A stretch of 5,254 nucleotides of DNA, from assembly GCA_963981505.1 (NCBI GenBank), contig CAXCEI010000062.1, forward strand, positions 1-5,254, written 5' to 3'. The translations under genes were made by a program, and so were the position numbers. The notes beneath the pieces are model-generated. The model saw only the letters and a list, made by a program, of their open reading frames with translations, made no database searches and had not been told where the DNA came from. This DNA comes from OPU3-GD-OMZ sp001901525 (GTDB lineage Bacteria > Pseudomonadota > Gammaproteobacteria > Methylococcales > Methylomonadaceae). Each line of letters starts with the position of its first letter. Position 1 is the first letter of the stretch. Of this stretch, positions 1 through 5,254 are shown piece by piece.

Positions 1-1007
1 ATAACGTGACATTAATCAAAGGGGATGGCATTGGTCCATCGATTATGGAAGAGGCGGTTAAGGTCATTGATGCCACTGGCGTTCAGATTAACTGGGAAGA
101 AGCCGAAGCGGGTCTGGGAGCGTATGAAAAATATGGCACCCCTATTCCTGATGAAACCGTTGAATCATTCACCCGTAACCGCGTTGCCTTTAAAGGCCCT
201 TTGACCACGCTTTCGGGTGGCGGGTTTAGAAGCATTAATGTGGTTCTTAGGCAAAAATTTAATCTCTATGCCAATGTACGTCCTGCAAGAATTTGGCCCG
301 GGGTTAAAACCCGCTTTGAAGATGTAGATATTGTCGTGGTGAGAGAAAATACTCAAGGGTTATACTGCGGCCTTGAACATTATTTAACTCCAGAAAAAGA
401 TGTTGCCGAAAGTCTTGCGGTGGTGACCCGCGAGGCTTCTGAAAAGATTATTCGGTATGCTTTTGAATATGCGGTTGATAACAACCGTAAAAAAGTTACG
501 GTGTGCCATAAGGCGAATATTTTAAAATTCACTCAAGGCTTGTTTTTGGATGTGGCCCGTGAGATTGCACCGCGTTATCCTGCGATTGAATTTGACGAAA
601 AAATAATCGATGCGGCGTGTATGCATATGGTGATGAATCCAGCGCAATTTGATGTTGTCGTGACGACTAATCTGTTTGGTGATATTTTATCGGACCTAAC
701 AGCAGGGTTAGTGGGCGGTTTGGGCTTAATTCCAGGTGCTAATATTGGTGCTGATGCGGCTTTGTTTGAGGCGGTTCATGGCAGTGCACCAGACATTACC
801 GGTAAGAACCTCGCTAATCCGACGGCGGTCATTATGGTGGGCGCGATGATGCTTAAGCATTTAGGTGAAGATGCTGCTAGTGAGCGCGTTGAGCGAGCCG
901 TTAAAAAGGTTATTTTCGAGGGCGCTTTTGTCACCCCTGATTTAAATCCAAATTCCAGAGCGGGAACTACGGAGATGGGCCAAGCGATCCGTGATGCCAT
1001 GGTCTAG
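1..1007 (+). CDS. icd: NAD-dependent isocitrate dehydrogenase, 5'-partial
   Basis: Oxidatively decarboxylates isocitrate to 2-oxoglutarate in the cytoplasmic TCA cycle, probably with NAD+. It belongs to the isocitrate/isopropylmalate dehydrogenase family. Numbering from the GTG at 6, the N-terminal strand and GDGIGP loop are at residues 3-11. The isocitrate-binding motif S76-x-N78-xxx-R82 and R92 follow, and it separates IDH from isopropylmalate dehydrogenase. Next come R113 and Y120 (RENTQGLY), the catalytic Lys K169 (CHKAN), the metal-binding Asp residues D202, D226 and D230, and the HGSAPDI loop at 258-264. In that loop D263-I264 replace the Lys-Tyr that E. coli NADP-IDH uses to hold the 2'-phosphate, so NAD+ is inferred. 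The reading frame is open to the left edge (AAC before GTG), and the family strand normally reads VTLI; the GTG is therefore probably an internal Val and the true start lies a few codons outside. The stop is TAG at 1005-1007. Length is close to the usual ~335 residues. TQ in place of the commoner TE after REN is a small oddity. Confidence 0.93.
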   Translation, partial: NVTLIKGDGIGPSIMEEAVKVIDATGVQINWEEAEAGLGAYEKYGTPIPDETVESFTRNRVAFKGPLTTLSGGGFRSINVVLRQKFNLYANVRPARIWPGVKTRFEDVDIVVVRENTQGLYCGLEHYLTPEKDVAESLAVVTREASEKIIRYAFEYAVDNNRKKVTVCHKANILKFTQGLFLDVAREIAPRYPAIEFDEKIIDAACMHMVMNPAQFDVVVTTNLFGDILSDLTAGLVGGLGLIPGANIGADAALFEAVHGSAPDITGKNLANPTAVIMVGAMMLKHLGEDAASERVERAVKKVIFEGAFVTPDLNPNSRAGTTEMGQAIRDAMV

Positions 1008-1031
1008 ATACTAAGCCTTTTTTCTTTTTAG

Positions 1032-1098
1032 ATAAGCGTTAAAGGCGCAAAGGTGTTTGGATTTAATGCCTGCCCCGCCTTAAGCGCTTATTTTTTTT
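1032..1098 (+). terminator. Rho-independent terminator after icd
   Basis: Two 16-base arms, 1032-1047 and 1076-1091, are inverted repeats that pair with one G-U and one A-A mismatch. The right arm runs straight into eight T (1091-1098). The 28-base loop is long and can form a short inner AGGT/GCCT pairing. It begins 25 bases after the icd stop, which is the expected place. A pyrimidine-rich stretch (1017-1029) precedes it. There is no A-run before the left arm, so it should act on the + strand only. It implies that much of the icd transcription stops before acnB. Confidence 0.82.
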
Positions 1099-1118
1099 GA
1101 CCTGATGAGTAAGCGCTT
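1082..1118. repeat. Paired AAGCGCTT palindromes upstream of the acnB promoter
   Basis: The perfect 8-base palindrome AAGCGCTT occurs at 1082-1089 and 1111-1118, centres 29 bases apart; a degenerate copy (AAGCGTT) lies at 1034-1040. The first copy is also the right arm of the icd terminator. The second copy is about 16 bases upstream of the proposed -35, a position where an activator or repressor dimer could bind. The two copies can also pair as RNA (9 bases, 1082-1090 with 1110-1118). The binding function is inference only. Confidence 0.35.
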
Positions 1119-1133
1119 CTCCTGCGTTGTATC

Positions 1134-1162
1134 TTTAAAAAATAGTGTTGTTCTGCTACAAT
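1134..1162 (+). promoter_or_regulatory. Sigma-70-type promoter for acnB, extended -10
   Basis: A -10 box TACAAT (1157-1162, 5 of 6 consensus) is preceded by TG at 1154-1155, giving an extended -10 (TGnTACAAT). A weak -35 TTTAAA (1134-1139, 4 of 6) lies at the ideal 17-base spacing. It sits after the icd terminator and about 120 bases before the acnB ATG, predicting a start near 1168-1170 and a leader of roughly 110 bases. This is the best promoter match in the gap. Confidence 0.6.
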
Positions 1163-1192
1163 AACCCGTTACTTATATCAAATTAATAGTCT

Positions 1193-1211
1193 GGCGCCGC
1201 CGGCGTTTTTT
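1193..1211 (+). promoter_or_regulatory. GC-rich hairpin plus T6 in the acnB leader (possible attenuator)
   Basis: CGCC (1195-1198) pairs with GGCG (1202-1205) around a GCC loop, and two G-U pairs can extend it outward (1193-1194 with 1206-1207). Six T follow (1206-1211). The flanking A/T-rich arms (about 1180-1186 and 1210-1216) could lengthen the stem. It lies downstream of the proposed acnB promoter, so if it stops RNA polymerase it would act as a leader attenuator. The stem is short, so it may only pause transcription, or be fortuitous. Confidence 0.35.
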
Positions 1212-1218
1212 AGTTTGA

Positions 1219-1253
1219 TGCCTGTCTATCAGGGGCACTTAAAGTGCCTGTCT
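1219..1253 (+). repeat. TGCCTGTCT direct repeat with alternative leader hairpins
   Basis: The 9-mer TGCCTGTCT occurs at 1219-1227 and 1245-1253. Between the copies, GGCACTT (1234-1240) and AAGTGCC (1242-1248) form a near-perfect palindrome. CAGG at 1230-1233 can pair either with CCTG of the first repeat (1221-1224) or with CCTG of the second (1247-1250, bulging GG). The structures are mutually exclusive and end about 17 bases before the likely Shine-Dalgarno of acnB. A role in control of acnB mRNA, as RNA structure or protein site, is inference. Confidence 0.35.
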
Positions 1254-1269
1254 TTGTCAAATTCCCAAT

Positions 1270-1274
1270 GAGAG
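1270..1274 (+). promoter_or_regulatory. Ribosome binding site of acnB
   Basis: GAGAG lies six bases before the ATG at 1281, a partial match to AGGAG at normal spacing. With the conserved N-terminus (MLDDYRQHVEER), it fixes the acnB start. The nearby ATG at 1268 is out of frame. Confidence 0.5.
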
Positions 1275-1280
1275 TTGTAA

Positions 1281-3836
1281 ATGTTAGATGATTATCGCCA
1301 ACATGTAGAAGAACGTTCGGAGCAGGGTATTGTTCCTCAACCCTTATCGGCTGAACAAGTCGCCGGGTTAGTTAAATTGATTGAAAATCCGCCTGCTAAT
1401 GAGGGCGACTTTTTATTAGAGTTACTGGAGCACCGGGTGCCGGCCGGCGTTGATGAGGCCGCCTATGTGAAGGCAGGGTTTCTGGCGGCTATTGCTCAAA
1501 GTGAGACGCGCTCACCCATTTTAACAGCTGAACGTGCCACTGAATTGTTAGGCACGATGCTCGGTGGCTATAACATAGCGCCTTTGATTGCCTTGTTGGA
1601 TAATGCGGTTTTAGCACCGCTTGCAGCGACAGCACTAAGCCATACCTTGTTGATTTTTGATGCTTTTTATGATGTTAAAGATAAAGCCGATGGCGGTAAT
1701 GCGTATGCGCAACAGGTCATTGAGTCGTGGGCGAATGCGGAATGGTTTACTGAAAAGCCCGAAGTCCCGGCGTTAATGACCGTAACTGTATTTAAGGTCA
1801 CCGGTGAAACCAATACCGATGATTTATCGCCAGCACCGGATGCCTGGTCGCGGCCTGATATTCCGCTGCATGCACAAGCGATGCTTAAAAATCCCAGAGA
1901 TGGCATTACCGATGCGTTAGCACAGATTGTAGATTTAAAAGCTAAAGGGTTTCCACTGGCTTACGTGGGCGATGTGGTGGGAACAGGGTCGTCACGAAAA
2001 TCAGCGACTAATTCGGTATTGTGGCATATGGGGGATGATATTCCTTATGTGCCTAATAAACGGGGCGGTGGTGTTTGTATTGGCGGGAAAATTGCGCCGA
2101 TCTTTTTTAATACCATGGAAGACTCAGGGGCTTTGCCAATCGAATGTGATGTTGAAGATCTCGCGATGGGAGATGTGATTGATGTTTATCCGTATGAGGG
2201 GGTTATTAAACGTCACGGCACCGATGGAACCATCAGTACTTTTGGTTTTAAAACCGATGTTTTGTTAGATGAAGTGAGAGCCGGGGGGCGTATTCCGCTG
2301 ATTGTCGGTCGTGGATTGACCGCACGTGCCCGAGAGGCTTTGGGTCTGCCGGTATCTGACGTCTTTAAAACACCAGCTGATGCGGCTGAGTCGAGCAGGG
2401 GTTATTCTTTGGCGCAAAAAATGGTCGGTAAAGCCTGCGGTGTAAAAGGGGTGCGTCCTGGGACCTATTGTGAGCCTAAGATGACGACCGTGGGTTCGCA
2501 AGATACCACCGGACCGATGACCCGCGATGAATTAAAAGATTTAGCGTGTTTAGGTTTTTCAGCCGACTTGGTGATGCAGTCGTTTTGCCATACGGCAGCT
2601 TACCCGAAGCCGATTGATATTCAAACCCAACACACCTTGCCTGACTTTATTATGAACCGTGGCGGGGTGTCGCTGCGCCCGGGCGACGGGGTCATTCATT
2701 CGTGGATGAACAGAATGTTGTTGCCCGATACCGTCGGCACTGGCGGGGATTCACATACCCGTTTTCCCTTAGGGATTTCATTTCCGGCAGGGTCCGGTTT
2801 AGTCGCTTTTGCGGCGGCCACCGGCGTAATGCCGTTGGACATGCCAGAGTCGGTGCTGGTGCGCTTTTCAGGGGAGATGCAACCGGGGATTACCTTGCGC
2901 GATTTAGTCAATGCCATTCCTTACACGGCGATTCAAAAAGGGCTGTTAACGGTTGAGAAAAAAGGTAAAAAGAATGTTTTTTCCGGTCGCATTTTGGAGA
3001 TTGAAGGATTGCCTGATTTAAAAGTAGAGCAAGCCTTTGAATTGTCAGATGCATCTGCCGAACGTTCAGCCGGTGGCTGTTCTATCCGATTAAATGAAGC
3101 GCCGATTCGGGAATATATCAATTCTAATATCACCTTACTGAACTGGATGATTGCTGAGGGGTATGGCGACAGCCGGACCTTGGCGCGGCGCATTGACGAA
3201 ATGAAAGCATGGCTGGAAAATCCCGTGTTACTGGAGCCGGATGCCGATGCGGACTATTTCGAGATCATTGAGATAAATTTGAATGAAATTACCGAGCCGT
3301 TACTGGCTTGCCCGAACGATCCGGATGATGTGAAACCGTTATCTGAATTGGCTGGTACGGCGATTGATGAGGTCTTTTTAGGCTCGTGCATGACCAATAT
3401 CGGCCATTTTCGTGCGGCGGGTAAATTATTAGATCAACACACAGGCGAGTTACCCACGCGTTTATGGGTAGCGCCACCGACTAAAATGGACCAGACCCAG
3501 TTAACCGAAGAAGGCTATTACAGCACCTTTGGCAAAGCCGGTGCCCGTATGGAAATGCCGGGCTGTTCGTTGTGTATGGGTAATCAGGCGCGGGTGGCTG
3601 AAAATTCCACGGTAGTGTCCACCTCGACCCGTAATTTTCCGAATCGTTTAGGAACGGGGGCCAATGTTTATTTAGCGTCGGCTGAATTGGCCGCGGTGTG
3701 TTCAATTCAGGGGCGCATTCCAACGTTTTCTGAATATATGGCATACGCGGAAGGGTTGGCGGCATCTTCTGAAGACACCTATCGGTATTTAAATTTTGAT
3801 CAAATCCAGCGATATCAGGTGGAAGAAGGCTCGTAA
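1281..3836 (+). CDS. acnB: Aconitate hydratase B (aconitase / 2-methylisocitrate dehydratase)
   Basis: Interconverts citrate and isocitrate through cis-aconitate using a [4Fe-4S] cluster, in the cytoplasm; AcnB enzymes commonly also act on 2-methylisocitrate. Domain order is that of AcnB: a HEAT-like helical domain (~1-160), the swivel domain (~161-375, with TNTDDLSPAPDAW at 178-189 and GSSRKSATNS at 236-245), then the three cluster-binding domains. Cluster ligands are C703 (GSCMTN) and C762/C765 (GCSLC). By my recalled numbering each lies exactly 7 before the E. coli ligands. Other active-site motifs are GGDSHTR (488-494) and STRNFPNRLG (782-791). At 851 residues it is about 14 shorter than E. 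coli AcnB: 7 are lost from a swivel-domain loop near residue 209 and about 7 from the C-terminus. Neither loss touches catalytic residues. The start matches the family N-terminus (ML-[DE]-[DE]-YR). It lies between icd and gltA with gaps of 273 and 294 bases and appears to have its own promoter. In E. coli, apo-AcnB also binds mRNA; that is not shown here. Confidence 0.98.
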   Translation: MLDDYRQHVEERSEQGIVPQPLSAEQVAGLVKLIENPPANEGDFLLELLEHRVPAGVDEAAYVKAGFLAAIAQSETRSPILTAERATELLGTMLGGYNIAPLIALLDNAVLAPLAATALSHTLLIFDAFYDVKDKADGGNAYAQQVIESWANAEWFTEKPEVPALMTVTVFKVTGETNTDDLSPAPDAWSRPDIPLHAQAMLKNPRDGITDALAQIVDLKAKGFPLAYVGDVVGTGSSRKSATNSVLWHMGDDIPYVPNKRGGGVCIGGKIAPIFFNTMEDSGALPIECDVEDLAMGDVIDVYPYEGVIKRHGTDGTISTFGFKTDVLLDEVRAGGRIPLIVGRGLTARAREALGLPVSDVFKTPADAAESSRGYSLAQKMVGKACGVKGVRPGTYCEPKMTTVGSQDTTGPMTRDELKDLACLGFSADLVMQSFCHTAAYPKPIDIQTQHTLPDFIMNRGGVSLRPGDGVIHSWMNRMLLPDTVGTGGDSHTRFPLGISFPAGSGLVAFAAATGVMPLDMPESVLVRFSGEMQPGITLRDLVNAIPYTAIQKGLLTVEKKGKKNVFSGRILEIEGLPDLKVEQAFELSDASAERSAGGCSIRLNEAPIREYINSNITLLNWMIAEGYGDSRTLARRIDEMKAWLENPVLLEPDADADYFEIIEINLNEITEPLLACPNDPDDVKPLSELAGTAIDEVFLGSCMTNIGHFRAAGKLLDQHTGELPTRLWVAPPTKMDQTQLTEEGYYSTFGKAGARMEMPGCSLCMGNQARVAENSTVVSTSTRNFPNRLGTGANVYLASAELAAVCSIQGRIPTFSEYMAYAEGLAASSEDTYRYLNFDQIQRYQVEEGS

Positions 3837-3880
3837 ACGACCGATAGTCAAATAAATTTTTTTTAATGCCTTAGGGCTAG

Positions 3881-3915
3881 GATAAGATTTTAGCCGCTTT
3901 TAGCGGTATTTTATC
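3881..3915 (+). terminator. Hairpin after acnB, possible terminator
   Basis: GCCGCT (3893-3898) pairs with AGCGGT (3902-3907) around a TTT loop, including one G-U. An outer stem GATAAGAT/ATTTTATC (3881-3888 with 3908-3915) can add eight pairs across a four-base bulge. The downstream side is T-rich (TATTTTAT) but has no clean T-run. It starts 45 bases after the acnB stop. A T8 run lies earlier, at 3857-3864, without a hairpin before it. A second AGCGGC (3923-3928) can compete for the left arm. Termination is plausible but weakly supported. Confidence 0.42.
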
Positions 3916-3940
3916 AGAAAATAGCGGCAGATAAGGGTGT

Positions 3941-3968
3941 TTGCCAAGGTTGCTGAAGTGTTCTTAAT
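3941..3968 (+). promoter_or_regulatory. Weak promoter candidate for gltA
   Basis: TTGCCA (3941-3946, 5 of 6 for -35) is followed after 16 bases by CTTAAT (3963-3968, 4 of 6 for -10). It lies just after the acnB hairpin and would give a leader of about 155 bases before gltA. Other poor -10-like matches (for example TAACAT at 3992) exist, so the true promoter is uncertain. The rest of the 3837-4130 gap shows no conserved RNA that I recognise. Confidence 0.22.
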
Positions 3969-4066
3969 TGCGTGCTTTGGGATCTGTCGGGTAACATAGT
4001 TATCTACAGTCGATTGTTTAGATTAATAGCTTGCCACGTTAAGGTCGTAAAGGAGTGCTGTGGGCT

Positions 4067-4126
4067 ATGGCGGGCACGATAAGCAGAGACGAAAAAAGAG
4101 CAATGAATTTTAACGGAAAAAAGTGA
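4067..4126 (+). CDS. Possible 19-residue leader ORF before gltA
   Basis: An ATG at 4067 opens 19 codons (MAGTISRDEKRAMNFNGKK) ending with TGA at 4124-4126, four bases before the gltA ATG. A perfect AGGAG (4051-4055) lies 11 bases upstream, a better Shine-Dalgarno than anything directly before gltA, where only GTGAG at 4123-4127 is seen. Translation of this ORF could bring ribosomes to gltA (coupling). The product is hydrophilic and basic, with no recognised domain. An overlapping 17-codon GTG-started ORF (4060-4113) is nearer the AGGAG, so it is unclear which frame, if any, is used. Chance is quite possible at this length. Confidence 0.2.
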   Translation: MAGTISRDEKRAMNFNGKK

Positions 4127-4130
4127 GTGT

Positions 4131-5254
4131 ATGGCAAAGGAAACGATTTCGATTATTAATAATTCCACGGGGGAAAGTGCTGAGTATCCTTTGTTAAAGG
4201 GCAGTGCAGGAATTCCGGTTGCTGATATTCGGAAGATCAGTCAGGATTTAGGGATTTTTACCTATGATCTGGGTTATGTGTCGACAGCCAGTTGTAAAAG
4301 TGCGATTACCTTTATTGATGGCGAGAAGGGGATTTTACTTTACCGCGGCTATCCGATTGAGGATTTGGCGGCCAATTGTACCTTTATCGAAACGGCTTAC
4401 CTGTTGATGAGAGGGCATTTACCCTCTGAAAGTCAACTGGCTGGATTTAACGATGAAGTCAATTACCGTTCAGCGATTCATGAAGGCTTAATCCGGTTGT
4501 TTCATGGTTTTAACCACGATTCACACCCGATGGCGATGATGGTTGGAGTGGTGGGGTCACTGTCCGCTTTTTATCACAGTGAACTGGATATCCACAATTT
4601 GCAGCACCGGGAGATTTGCGCAACGCGGTTGATTGGTAAATTACCGATGATAGCCTCCCTGTGTTATCGCCACTCAGTCGGGCGCCCGGTCGTTTATCCC
4701 AGGGCTGATTTAGAATACTGTGAGAATTTCATGAATATGATGTTTTCACGGCCCGAAGAGCAATCGTTTATTACCAAAGGACATTATTTAGATCCGGTGG
4801 CGATTAAGGCGCTGAACATGTTATTTATTTTGCATGCTGATCACGAGCAAAATGCCAGTACCTCGACGGTGCGTTTAGCCGGCAGTACCGGTGCTAATCC
4901 TTACGCCTGTATGGCGGCGGGGATCGCAGCGCTGTGGGGACCAGCCCATGGCGGTGCCAATGAGGCCGTTTTGAGTATGTTGCAGGAAATTGGTACTGTT
5001 GATAATATTGAGAAATATGTCAACAAGGCTAAAGACAAGAACGACCCTTTCCGGTTAATGGGTTTTGGTCACAGGGTTTATAAAAACTTTGACCCCAGAG
5101 CAATAATTATTCGTGATGTCTGTCACGAGGTTTTAGCGCATAAAGAAGAGTTAGGCCCTTTGTTTGAATTGGCATTAGCGCTCGAGCAGTATGCCTTAAA
5201 CGACGAATATTTTATTGAGCGCAAACTTTACCCGAATGTGGATTTCTACTCAGG
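4131..5254 (+). CDS. gltA: Type II citrate synthase, 3'-partial
   Basis: Condenses acetyl-CoA with oxaloacetate to citrate, the entry step of the TCA cycle, in the cytoplasm. The frame is open from ATG 4131 to the right edge: 374 codons plus two bases. About 55 C-terminal residues are missing compared with the usual ~427-430, including the last substrate-binding arginines. Motifs match the Gram-negative hexameric type: a small N-terminal domain (~1-50), STASCKSAITFIDG (51-64), DSHPMAMM (130-137), LHADHEQNAST (234-244), catalytic H273 (WGPAHGGAN), H314 (GFGHRVYKN) and D371 (YPNVDFYS). By recalled numbering these correspond to E. coli H264, H305 and D362. The start is supported by the N-terminal alignment and by an in-frame TGA at 4104-4106 with no ATG, GTG or TTG between; its own Shine-Dalgarno is weak. 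Compared with E. coli, the NADH-site residues R109, H110, T111 and C206 become Y112, R113, S114 and E209, while Y148, R166 and K170 are kept. A six-residue insertion lies around 210-225. Confidence 0.97.
   Translation, partial: MAKETISIINNSTGESAEYPLLKGSAGIPVADIRKISQDLGIFTYDLGYVSTASCKSAITFIDGEKGILLYRGYPIEDLAANCTFIETAYLLMRGHLPSESQLAGFNDEVNYRSAIHEGLIRLFHGFNHDSHPMAMMVGVVGSLSAFYHSELDIHNLQHREICATRLIGKLPMIASLCYRHSVGRPVVYPRADLEYCENFMNMMFSRPEEQSFITKGHYLDPVAIKALNMLFILHADHEQNASTSTVRLAGSTGANPYACMAAGIAALWGPAHGGANEAVLSMLQEIGTVDNIEKYVNKAKDKNDPFRLMGFGHRVYKNFDPRAIIIRDVCHEVLAHKEELGPLFELALALEQYALNDEYFIERKLYPNVDFYS

Noticed and set aside
6..8. GTG as the true start of icd
   Set aside because: The frame stays open to the window edge, and this codon aligns with the conserved Val of the family's first beta strand, so it is more likely internal; no upstream sequence is available for a ribosome binding site.
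165..356. Minus-strand open frame inside icd (and a similar one at 776-1000)
   Set aside because: Both lie fully within a strongly supported conserved gene on the other strand, with no recognisable protein features.
1268..1291. Seven-codon ATG-started frame overlapping the acnB start
   Set aside because: It has no ribosome binding site of its own and the overlap looks accidental.
1667..3765. Several 60-95 codon open frames inside acnB on both strands
   Set aside because: All overlap conserved AcnB coding sequence and show no domain-like composition; they are shadow frames.
3857..3864. T8 run after acnB as an intrinsic terminator
   Set aside because: No stable hairpin precedes it; only 3-4 base pairings such as TCGT/ACGA with a two-base loop are possible.
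3992..4027. Other -10-like hexamers (TAACAT, ATTAAT) as gltA promoters
   Set aside because: None has an acceptable -35 at 16-18 bases, and A/T-rich matches of this quality are expected by chance.
1..5254. Mobile element, CRISPR array, tRNA or defence system
   Set aside because: No terminal repeats, transposase motifs, spaced repeats or cloverleaf sequences were seen; the window is almost fully explained by three housekeeping genes and their regulatory gaps.

Overview
The window is an ordinary bacterial chromosomal segment carrying the three enzymes that take acetyl-CoA into the oxidative TCA cycle, all on the + strand: an NAD-type isocitrate dehydrogenase (5' end cut by the left edge), aconitase B (complete), and a type II citrate synthase (3' end cut by the right edge). 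The proteins resemble gammaproteobacterial ones, and AcnB and GltA align almost without gaps to my memory of the E. coli enzymes. An isopropylmalate-dehydrogenase-like, NAD-type IDH next to acnB and gltA, with moderate GC and many TTA/TTG leucine codons, would fit a gammaproteobacterial methanotroph (Methylococcales) or a sulfur oxidiser. That assignment is inference, not proof.

Layout: 1-1007 icd (partial); 1008-1280 intergenic, with a strong intrinsic terminator (1032-1098), two AAGCGCTT palindromes, an extended -10 promoter (1134-1162) and a structured leader for acnB; 1281-3836 acnB; 3837-4130 intergenic, with a modest hairpin after acnB, a weak promoter candidate and a possible 19-codon leader ORF ending 4 bases before gltA; 4131-5254 gltA (partial). 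No tRNA, rRNA, mobile element or CRISPR array was seen. The minus strand carries no convincing gene.

Citrate synthase makes citrate, AcnB isomerises it to isocitrate, and the dehydrogenase decarboxylates it to 2-oxoglutarate with NADH formation. Gene order is the reverse of pathway order. The terminator and the two gaps of about 270-290 bases suggest separately controlled transcripts rather than one tight operon.

I did not find a new biological system. The most interesting material is regulatory: the acnB leader (GC hairpin plus T6, a repeated TGCCTGTCT, competing hairpins), the paired palindromes upstream of its promoter, and the small ORF before gltA. The citrate synthase also has a partly altered NADH-binding site.
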